Source: Bacteroidales bacterium UBA6366 (GTDB lineage: Bacteria; Bacteroidota; Bacteroidia; Bacteroidales; UBA932). From it: 64,000 nt of DNA. The notes under the pieces were generated by a model that had not been told where the DNA came from, ran no database searches, and worked only from the letters and a program-made list of their open reading frames with translations. The first letter of the stretch is position 1; every line of letters starts with the position of its first letter. The position numbers and the translations under genes are program-made. The stretch spans positions 1 through 64,000 of the forward strand of contig DJRG01000089.1 in the NCBI GenBank assembly GCA_002438845.1, written 5' to 3'. Positions 17,761 through 25,232 of this stretch are shown piece by piece.

Positions 17761-19494
17761 TTAGTCGTTCTTTTCCAGCAGGCTCTGGGAAATGTTGATG
17801 ATGAAATCACCCATCTTCTCAAGCTCCTGCACAATGTCGATGTAGAAGACTCCTGTCTGGTAGTTGTAGCCTTCCTTCTCGATGTTCACGATGTGCTCCT
17901 CACGCAGGCTGTTGCGGTACTCGTTGATGTTGTACTCCGCATCCTCGGCGTTTGAGATGTCCTTGAGGAAGAGCGCCGGAGAGCTGAGATTGTCAGTCAT
18001 AGCCTTGAAAGCCACGTCCAAAAGGTCGAGCATCCTGTCAAGCCTCTTGATCATCTCGTCATCGAACGTCTTGCCGTGGTCAAGGGCGCGTTTCATCATC
18101 CTGCCGATGGCCTCTCCGGAGTCTCCGATGCTTTCCAGTTCACCGATCACCCTGTACATCGACTTGATTCTCAAGGCTGAAACCGCGCTGATGTCACCCT
18201 TGGACACCTCGTTCAGGTAGGATGCGATCTCATATTCAATCTTGTCCGTGATGCTCTCGTACTTGACAAGTTTCTCGTTGACAGGCTCCAGATCGGATTG
18301 GGTCTTCGCACTCACCGCGCTGCGGATGAAGCCGACCTCACGGCAGCATATTTCCGCAAAGTGGATGATCTCCTGCTTGGCCTCGTCGAGGGAAAGCTCT
18401 GCCGTTGAGAGCGGTCCGCCCTGGATGAACTTGAGGCGATAGACCTCTTCCTCACCCTTAGGAGTAGGAATAATCTTGTTGACTGCCTTGACGAGCTGAG
18501 GGATGAACCAGACGAGGATCAGGGTTGTGGAAAGGTTGAAGACTGTGTGGAGGATGCATATTCCGTAAAGCATCGAGTTCTGCTGATCCGGTGAGAAACC
18601 TCCGGCGGCGGTGGTGCCGTCAAACAGAGTGACAGGATTCTCGAAGCCGATAGCCGTGGTCATCGAGGCTATGATTTTCATCAGCGGGTTGAAGAAGACC
18701 AACGCCAGCACGACACCGATCACGTTGAACAGAGTATTTGCGATCGCTGTTCTTTTCGCCGAATAGTTCGCCACGGCTGCGGCGATGTTGGCCGTGATGG
18801 TGGTTCCGATGTTGGCTCCGAGCACCATGGCGGCGGCCATCTCGAAGTTGATCCATCCGTTCGCAACGAAGACCATCGTGAGCGCCAGTGAGGCGCTGGA
18901 GGCCTGCACGATCACGGTTATCAAAGCACCTACGAGGGTGAATATGATCACAGAGAAGAAGCCGTAGCTTGTCAGGTTCTTCACAAGTGCCAGAACCTCA
19001 GGGTATTGGTTCAGATCCGGCACCGAGTTCTTCATTGTGGCGAGACCGATGAGCAGGAACGCGAATCCGATGACGAACTCCCCGATGTTGCGGTTCTGGT
19101 TGCTCTTGAGGGTCATCATGAAGAAGCCCAGGGCGATGAACGGCACGGCGAACGCTCCGATGTCGTAACTGAATCCGAACAGGGAGATCATCCAAGCCGT
19201 GAGTGTCGTTCCGATGTTGGCTCCCATGATCACCCCTATGGCATTGCCCAGTGCGAGCAGACCAGCGTTGACCATGCTGACGACCATCACGGTCGTTCCA
19301 CTTGAGGATTGGATGAGGGCAGTGACAACAATACCCGTGATGATACCTTTGAAGGTCGTTGACGTCATGGACGCCAAAAATGATCGCAGCTTGTCACCTG
19401 CCGCCTTCTGAAGACCCTCGCTCATCATGGTCATTCCGTACAGGAACATGGCCATCGCACCGAGCAGGGTAAGAATCTGTAGAAAAACCTGCAT
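17761..19494 (-). CDS. Na+/phosphate cotransporter family protein (NptA/PhoU type)
   Basis: 577 residues. The first about 330 are hydrophobic, with the duplicated Na/Pi cotransporter repeat: ALIQSSSGTTVMVVSMVNAG and VIVQASSASLALTMVFVANG carry the Q-S-S/A-S-S cores, and each is followed by GANIGTT. Residues about 360-577 are a cytoplasmic helical PhoU-like domain. Imports phosphate with sodium or relates to phosphate homeostasis across the inner membrane. First gene of the run leading to the thioredoxin-fold lipoprotein and galM. Confidence 0.92.
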   Translation of the reverse strand: MQVFLQILTLLGAMAMFLYGMTMMSEGLQKAAGDKLRSFLASMTSTTFKGIITGIVVTALIQSSSGTTVMVVSMVNAGLLALGNAIGVIMGANIGTTLTAWMISLFGFSYDIGAFAVPFIALGFFMMTLKSNQNRNIGEFVIGFAFLLIGLATMKNSVPDLNQYPEVLALVKNLTSYGFFSVIIFTLVGALITVIVQASSASLALTMVFVANGWINFEMAAAMVLGANIGTTITANIAAAVANYSAKRTAIANTLFNVIGVVLALVFFNPLMKIIASMTTAIGFENPVTLFDGTTAAGGFSPDQQNSMLYGICILHTVFNLSTTLILVWFIPQLVKAVNKIIPTPKGEEEVYRLKFIQGGPLSTAELSLDEAKQEIIHFAEICCREVGFIRSAVSAKTQSDLEPVNEKLVKYESITDKIEYEIASYLNEVSKGDISAVSALRIKSMYRVIGELESIGDSGEAIGRMMKRALDHGKTFDDEMIKRLDRMLDLLDVAFKAMTDNLSSPALFLKDISNAEDAEYNINEYRNSLREEHIVNIEKEGYNYQTGVFYIDIVQELEKMGDFIINISQSLLEKND

Positions 19495-19609
19495 CTATCT
19501 TCTTAAGAATATTCTCACAAATTTACTGAAAAATCTTTTTGGTTAAAGAAATATCTTCAACTATAAAGCAATTATCATCAAATGTTCCTGCTAGATAAGA
19601 AATTTCGTT

Positions 19610-19617
19610 TATATTTG
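19610..19617 (+). promoter_or_regulatory. -7 box of the ORF6N gene
   Basis: TATATTTG, an exact consensus match, 18 bp before the ATG at 19636. It rules out the in-frame ATG at 19582. Confidence 0.6.
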
Positions 19618-19635
19618 CAAAAACCATTGGCCAAT

Positions 19636-20558
19636 ATGAAGGACGGAGAAATAATTGTCAAGGACAACAACGCTGGAATGGAACCAGTCTCATTAACATC
19701 CATCGAATCGCTAATCTTCAACATCAGGGGACAACAAGTAATGTTCGATAAGGATCTTGCCACACTGTACGGTGTTTCGACTAAAAGACTTAACGAACAG
19801 GTCAAACGTAATATAAAAGATTTCCGGAGGATTTTATGTTCCAACTGACAAAAGATGAATGTTCAAGGTCGCAAATTGCGACCTTGAACAGCAAACGAGG
19901 AAATAATTTGAAATATGCTCCTTATGTTTTTACAGAAAACGGAATAGCTATGTTGAGTGGAATCCTTCGCTCGCCAACAGCTATAGCTGTGAACATACAA
20001 ATAATGCGGACCTTCACAATGATGCGCAGATTTATTTCTATGGACTCAGGAATATTCAAAAGGATGGATCTTATTGAATATAATCAACTTTTGATTCAAA
20101 AACATCAGAGTGATTCTGACAAACGAATCGAAGATGTCCTTAATAAGTTTGAGAAAAGAAACGTAAAGCCTGTACAAGGTGTATTCTATAATGGGCAAAT
20201 TTTTGACGCTCACACCTTTATATGCGACCTTATAAGGCAAGCAAAACACCGAATCATTCTTATTGACAATTATATTGACGATTCTGTGCTTAAACGTCTT
20301 GACAAAAGGGCGCAAGGAGTAATCGCATCCATTTACACATTAAGGCTTCATAAAACTTTAAAGATGGACATAAAGCTACATAATGCCCAATATCCAACCA
20401 TAGATGTCAAGATTGCGACAAATTTTCACGACCGGTTTATGATAGTTGACGATTCTGTTTATCACATTGGTGCGTCAATCAAGGATTTGGGAAAGAAAAC
20501 ATTCGCATTTTGCCTATTGGAAGAATCACCTGAGGAATTGCTCTCTAGAATAATATAA
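19636..20558 (+). pseudogene. ORF6N-domain DNA-binding protein with PLD-like C-terminus, frameshifted
   Basis: Two overlapping frames together make one protein of about 307 residues. The first frame has the start of an ORF6N domain (SIESLIFNIRGQQVMFDKDL, then ATLYGVSTKRLNEQVKRNIK) and then runs into a stop. The second frame resumes RFPEDFMFQLTKDE and continues through YVFTENGIAMLSGILRS to a C-terminal domain with HDRFMIVDDSVYHIGASIKDLGKK, resembling a phospholipase-D-like or nuclease motif. The break is at the A-run 19815-19818: adding one A restores the frame. The gene is visibly AT-richer than its neighbours, suggesting horizontal acquisition. ORF6N proteins are common in phage and mobile DNA and in Bacteroides genomes; the function is unproven. 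It may be decayed, phase-variable or a sequencing error. Confidence 0.75.
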
Positions 20559-20577
20559 CTTATCCTCAAAACAATGT

Positions 20578-21714
20578 TCACAAATTCGGAGAAAGAGCAA
20601 ACACAATGCAGACAGGCTTGTCAAGGACAATGGTGCGGCCGGTGTCTGACAACAGGCCAGTTCGGATGTCACGCCTGAAAATCTGGATGAAGCCACTGTC
20701 CCGGCATGCGGCCAGAAGGAACTTTCCGTTTGGTGTGATGTTGAAGTTGCGCGGGTGGATGCCGGTGTTCTGATAACTGGCATAAGTCAAGAATCCATCT
20801 TCACCGACTCTGAATATGGCAATTCCATCATTCTGAAGGCGATTGCTGGCATAGAGGAATCTGCCATCCGGAGAGAGACGGATGTCCGCGCTGCCTCTGG
20901 CGTGGACAGTGTCAGCGCACACGGTCTGGATGACGCTGTCGGATTCCATGTCAATGACCGCTACCGCTCCCGACAATTCCCCAAGAACATACGCCTTACT
21001 CTCGTCACGATTAAGTACTATGTGTCTCGGGCCGAAATCCGAAGGCTGTTGAATGCGCTTGCCTTGTCTGGTGGCCACATCGTACCTCGTCACTGCATCT
21101 GCGCTGAACTCAGACACGTACAGCTCGGTTCCGGCAGCGTTGAAAAGCGCGCAATGCGCGTGCGGAAGATTCTGCCGGGTGCTGTCCGGACCTCCCTGAC
21201 CTGTCTCGTAAAGGAAATCGTGAGGCAGCAACCGCCCGTCATCTCCAAGGGGAAACTCTGTGACATTCCCGGACGAGTAATTTGCCGTCATCACAACCTT
21301 TCCGTTTGTCGAAATGTAACACGGATCCTTCCCGTCAGTTAGTTCACTGTCAAACAAATGCATCTCCCCTGTTCTAGGATCAAGTCTTATAGCCCCAGCA
21401 GAAGCCGTGCTGTCCCCTACCTCGCTGACCGCATAGACAAACTTCCCGTCAGCGGACAACGTCAGGTAAGACGGGTTCCTCATCTCCACACGCCCTACCG
21501 CACCAGGAGCCTCTTCAAACCTCCCCTCCTCGGCACCATCGACCAGCACACCTTTCTCCTGATCAAAAAAGTAGCTGTAAACACCCCTGCTCGCACACTC
21601 ATCCGTGTACGTGCCCACAATCATCTTCAGCGGCTCATTCTTGCACCCCGCCAGTGCCAGCGACATCAACACCACCACTCCGCAGGATAACAACTCCGAT
21701 TTTCTCTTGTACAT
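20578..21714 (-). CDS. Lactonase-family seven-bladed beta-propeller lipoprotein
   Basis: About 378 residues. Lipoprotein signal with the lipobox LALAGC, then a propeller of the 6-phosphogluconolactonase (YkgB/lactonase) family: IVGTYTDECASRGVYSYFFD at blade 1, NPSYLTLSADGKFVYAVSE, DPCYISTNGKVVMTANYSSG, LPHAHCALFNAAGTELYVSE, GPRHIVLNRDESKAYVLGE, SADIRLSPDGRFLYASNR and HPRNFNITPNGKFLLAACRD. Exported members are of uncertain substrate, so a pentose-phosphate role is doubtful here. A -7 box (21730-21737) abuts the ATG at 21729, so translation more likely starts at the ATG at 21714. Divergent from the large metallopeptidase-like gene. Confidence 0.85.
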   Translation of the reverse strand: MYKRKSELLSCGVVVLMSLALAGCKNEPLKMIVGTYTDECASRGVYSYFFDQEKGVLVDGAEEGRFEEAPGAVGRVEMRNPSYLTLSADGKFVYAVSEVGDSTASAGAIRLDPRTGEMHLFDSELTDGKDPCYISTNGKVVMTANYSSGNVTEFPLGDDGRLLPHDFLYETGQGGPDSTRQNLPHAHCALFNAAGTELYVSEFSADAVTRYDVATRQGKRIQQPSDFGPRHIVLNRDESKAYVLGELSGAVAVIDMESDSVIQTVCADTVHARGSADIRLSPDGRFLYASNRLQNDGIAIFRVGEDGFLTYASYQNTGIHPRNFNITPNGKFLLAACRDSGFIQIFRRDIRTGLLSDTGRTIVLDKPVCIVFALSPNL

Positions 21715-21729
21715 CTTTCTATTTTTCAT

Positions 21730-21737
21730 CAAATATA
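21730..21737 (-). promoter_or_regulatory. -7 box of the lactonase-like gene
   Basis: TATATTTG on the minus strand. It touches the ATG at 21729, so it selects the ATG at 21714 as the usable start. A weaker plus-strand match (TAACTTTTG, 21765-21773) lies 11 bp before the divergent gene at 21785. Confidence 0.6.
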
Positions 21738-21784
21738 TCTCATTTATTTCATATTTTCGCAGATTAACTTTTGAACATGACTTT

Positions 21785-24700
21785 ATGACCAAGACTGGAA
21801 TCAGAATAATAGCGGCTGCATGCGTTCTTCTCACGATGGCCTGCGGGAAGGCCAACGCACAGTTCTCGCTGACAGGGAATGATCCGGCGGCGATGCGATG
21901 GAGACAGATGGAGACGGAGAACTTCAAGTTGATTTTTCCGAAGGGAGAGGACTCATTGGCAAGGGTTTACGGGGTGGAATTGGAACATGCGAGGCTCAGG
22001 ATAGCAAAATCCTCCGGCTACCTTATCGGGCAGAGTTACAAGGCCAAGATGCCTGTCGTGCTGCACAGCCGCTATGTGCTGCCAAACGCTTCGGTCACCT
22101 GGGCGCCCAAGAGGATGGACATATTCACTGTTAACGATCCTTACTCTCCGACGGCGATGCCTTGGGTGCGGAATCTGGCGATCCACGAGGGACGGCACGC
22201 GGCCCAGATGCAGTTCGGGGCAGCAGGAGGCAACAAGGTGTTGCATTGGATCTTCGGGGAAATGGCGGCAGGGTCTTTTGCGGGAATATACCCGGGACCG
22301 GCGTTCCTCGAGGGGGATGCGGTGGTGGCAGAGACGGCGCTCAGCCGAAGCGGACGCGGACGGCAGGCCGACTTTCTTGAATATATGAGGCCGGCGTTCG
22401 ACTGCGGGGACTGGCGGGACTATTACAGATGGTTCTACGGTTCTCAGAAACGCTATACTCCTGACTACTATAGAGTTGGTTATATGCTCATCGCAGGGAC
22501 GAGGGTGTTCTTTGACGATCCCCTTTTCACTAAGGAATATTTCGACAGGGTGGTTAACAAAGGCTGGCTTTTTAATCTCCAGAAGACCGTCACGTCAGCC
22601 AGCGGAAAGAGTTTCAAGGAATCGTTCCGTTCCATAGAGGAGAATTTCCAGCAGCTTTGGAACATAGAGGCGGCGTGCAGGGAACCATTCATGCCGTCAA
22701 GGCAGGTCAGCAAAGTTCCCAAGTTGCACACGGAGTACAAAGGAGCGGTCGTGGCGGATGATTCAGGAATATATTCACTCAAGTCCGGGTTGGCGACACC
22801 GAACTGCCTGGTACGGTTTGGCCCTACGGGTAAAGAACAGAGGATCAGGTCTTTCGCTTCCTACACCAGCGAACTGTTTCTTGATTCTGATGGTCAAAGA
22901 ATATTCTGGAGCGAGTCCGTGGCGGGGCGCAGGTGGACTCTCGGAGGAAGCTCCCGGATCCGGTACGTGAATCTGTCCAAGCCAGGGAAAGTCCACAATC
23001 TGACCAGAAACGGACGGTATTTCAATCCGGCGCCGGCGCCTAACGGAAAGGTTGTCTCTGTCACTGAATATCCTTACGCAGGAGGATCGCGGATTGTCCT
23101 GCTTGACGCCGCCGATGGCTCCGTCAGGGAAGCGTTCACCGCTCCAGACTCGCTTCAGTTCACAGAATCGGCCTGGGTCGGGAGACGGCTGTTCGCTGCC
23201 GGGTTGTCGGAGAACGGAATGGGGGTCTATGAGATTACAGGACGGAAGGCTGACGGGAAGGCTGCGCTCAGACAACTACTTGGCCCTCAACCGGTCACTC
23301 TTTCGCATCTTCGCACCGTTCCAGCCCTTCGGTGGTTGGTGAGCTCCGTCGAACCACAAGCTCAGGGACCGGAACAAGACCGGTCGCTGAGCCTGCGGCG
23401 CACTGAGCTAGCCGAAGTGTCGAAGCGCCCGGTCTCGGAAAACGCACAGCTATCCTTCCTCTGCGACAGGACGGGAGTGACGGAATTATATTCATTGGAC
23501 GTGGAGAGTCTGACGCTACAGCAGCTGACCTCGACCCGCTACGGAATCAGTTCGCCTGTCTTCAAGGCTGACACACTGTACTACAGCTCGCTGGCGGCAT
23601 CGGACAGGCCTCAGGACTACAAGCAGGGCCGCATGATGTACGCCACGGCTGTCAGCAACCTGCCATGTTTCGAAGTGTCGTACGGGGATATTCATAAATA
23701 CCCTGTAGCGGAAGCGCTTACAGCGCAGGAAACCGCTCTTGGCGACACGGCATCTGCCGCGTCTGAGGTAAAATTCTCGCGGACGGAAAGATATTCAAAG
23801 ATCAGATTGCCGCACGTCCATTCGTGGGCTCCTGTCTATTTCAACTACGACAACATCGAATCCATCAGCTCCGACGACTACTACAAAAGCGCGTCGCTCG
23901 GCGCTACCGCCATGTTCCAGAATCTGCTGGGCACCGGCTACGGAATGGTCGGCTATGGCGCGCACGAAGACCCGTATAAGGCTGGTGAATGGAGACATTC
24001 GGGACACTTCAAGTACATATTCACAGGACTTTACCCGGTGTTTGAGTTCTCCGCCGACTTCAACGACAGGGCCGCTCTTGACATCCAGAAAATCCAGGTC
24101 AGCAAAGAGAGAATGTACAGCCTGTACAACAAAGGCACTCTTACCGGCAGACCTTATTTCGAGGGAGGCCTGAAAGTCTACATCCCGCTCAATTTCTCGT
24201 CAGGCGGAATCAGCCGCGGACTGATCCCGCAGGTCAAGTACAAGTTCACCAACGACAGGTACAACGACCAGATTCTGTTCCAGCACATCGTGAAAAAGGA
24301 TGGCAAGGATGTGACCGAAACCTATAACACAGTAGGTGAGGATCATATCTCGACACTTCGGACCCTGGACGCTTCCCTGAGAGGCTATGCCATGAGGCAG
24401 AAGGCCCCGTCTCAGGTCTTTCCTTCTCTTGGGTTCGGAGCTGAGCTTGGGTTCCATTTCAGACCGGGACACAGCAAGGCCTACAATCCGACAGCCTACC
24501 TCTACACCTACGGCTATCTTCCAGGGTTCACCCCTCGCCAAGGACTCCGGCTCACAGCATCGATGGAGGTTTGGTACGGGCCATACGAAGAGGGCGGCGT
24601 CATGGAAGGGGCGTTGACCGCCATCCCGAGAGGATTTGTGGGCACCAACCTCAAAAACATCATCAATTCCTGCTCGGAATCCAGATGGAGGGTAACCGCC

Positions 24701-25033
24701 GACTATGCGATTCCTTTCTCGGATGTTGACTGTTCGTTCCTCAGCCCTGTCGCCTACATCAAGAATTTCGAACTGACCCCGTTCTTCGACTGGTCCTACC
24801 AGACTTTCTGCTGGGACAACTGGCTGCATTACAATCCGGGAGCCGTCACCGGAGAGAACCTGTTCAGCGTCGGAGCCGATCTCACCGTCAATCTCGGCAA
24901 CTTCTTCTGGCTCCCTTACGACACCCAAATCGGCATCCGCTACGCCCGCAACTTCTGGCACTACATCGACCGCTTCCCGATCAGCGACCTCAACAAGAAC
25001 TACATCGGCTGGATTTTCAGTGTGAATCTATAG
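21785..25033 (+). CDS. Secreted HExxH peptidase-like protein with propeller and C-terminal outer-membrane barrel
   Basis: About 1082 residues. Signal peptide MTKTGIRIIAAACVLLTMACGKANAQ. Residues about 30-250 resemble a gluzincin: LAIHEGRHAAQMQFG supplies HExxH and AFLEGDAVVAET a downstream Glu, as in the MA clan. The middle (about 310-640) has propeller-like repeats (SFASYTSELFLDSDGQRIFWSE, RYFNPAPAPNGKVVSVTEYP, YGISSPVFKADTLYYSS). The C-terminal about 400 residues alternate as transmembrane beta-strands and end YIGWIFSVNL, compatible with a barrel. Start set at 21785 because upstream codons overlap the divergent promoter. Residues about 512-550 are unusual: they are read from a palindromic repeat element. 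No partner gene is adjacent. I cannot name the substrate. Confidence 0.72.
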   Translation: MTKTGIRIIAAACVLLTMACGKANAQFSLTGNDPAAMRWRQMETENFKLIFPKGEDSLARVYGVELEHARLRIAKSSGYLIGQSYKAKMPVVLHSRYVLPNASVTWAPKRMDIFTVNDPYSPTAMPWVRNLAIHEGRHAAQMQFGAAGGNKVLHWIFGEMAAGSFAGIYPGPAFLEGDAVVAETALSRSGRGRQADFLEYMRPAFDCGDWRDYYRWFYGSQKRYTPDYYRVGYMLIAGTRVFFDDPLFTKEYFDRVVNKGWLFNLQKTVTSASGKSFKESFRSIEENFQQLWNIEAACREPFMPSRQVSKVPKLHTEYKGAVVADDSGIYSLKSGLATPNCLVRFGPTGKEQRIRSFASYTSELFLDSDGQRIFWSESVAGRRWTLGGSSRIRYVNLSKPGKVHNLTRNGRYFNPAPAPNGKVVSVTEYPYAGGSRIVLLDAADGSVREAFTAPDSLQFTESAWVGRRLFAAGLSENGMGVYEITGRKADGKAALRQLLGPQPVTLSHLRTVPALRWLVSSVEPQAQGPEQDRSLSLRRTELAEVSKRPVSENAQLSFLCDRTGVTELYSLDVESLTLQQLTSTRYGISSPVFKADTLYYSSLAASDRPQDYKQGRMMYATAVSNLPCFEVSYGDIHKYPVAEALTAQETALGDTASAASEVKFSRTERYSKIRLPHVHSWAPVYFNYDNIESISSDDYYKSASLGATAMFQNLLGTGYGMVGYGAHEDPYKAGEWRHSGHFKYIFTGLYPVFEFSADFNDRAALDIQKIQVSKERMYSLYNKGTLTGRPYFEGGLKVYIPLNFSSGGISRGLIPQVKYKFTNDRYNDQILFQHIVKKDGKDVTETYNTVGEDHISTLRTLDASLRGYAMRQKAPSQVFPSLGFGAELGFHFRPGHSKAYNPTAYLYTYGYLPGFTPRQGLRLTASMEVWYGPYEEGGVMEGALTAIPRGFVGTNLKNIINSCSESRWRVTADYAIPFSDVDCSFLSPVAYIKNFELTPFFDWSYQTFCWDNWLHYNPGAVTGENLFSVGADLTVNLGNFFWLPYDTQIGIRYARNFWHYIDRFPISDLNKNYIGWIFSVNL
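23330..23430. repeat. Palindromic repeat element embedded in a coding sequence
   Basis: Stems GTGGTT/AACCAC (23332-23357) and GACCGG/CCGGTC (23367-23385) are followed by GGTCGCTGAGCCTG (23382-23395). The last 14 bp are identical to the repeat inside the galM terminator and to the minus-strand copy at 47057-47076. The open reading frame passes through it unbroken. Confidence 0.6.
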
Positions 25034-25037
25034 CCTT

Positions 25038-25217
25038 GTACATGAAAACAGATTCTGAAGCCCAAGCAAGGCAACGCAAGGCGCTTCGTACAGGGAAGCC
25101 GCCACTGATGTACCAACCGCATCTCTGGCACTCTTTCGTACCGGAAATGCCCCTTTGAGGTACCAACTGCCCACTAAACGGCAATTGGTACATGAAATGC
25201 GGCTTTCCCGTACCAAT
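25038..25217. repeat. 50-bp-period GTAC repeat array between convergent genes
   Basis: GTAC occurs at 25038, 25088, 25110, 25138, 25160, 25188 and 25210, so spacings alternate 22 and 28 bp (period 50; the site expected at 25060 is degenerate). Flanks are shared: GTAC-x-x-GAAATGC at one position and GTACCAAC at the other, which read on the minus strand as TTGGTAC-N7-GGC-...-GTAC. Adjacent units can pair: GTACCAACTGCC (25160-25171) with GGCAATTGGTAC (25180-25191), and ATTGGTAC with GTACCAAT (25210-25217). The array fills the whole 200-bp gap between the stop codons of two convergent genes. Confidence 0.7.
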
Positions 25218-25232
25218 CGTCCAAAACCAACC

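Noticed and set aside
25038..25217. CRISPR array
   Set aside because: The conserved part is short and degenerate, alternates orientation, and no cas gene is near.
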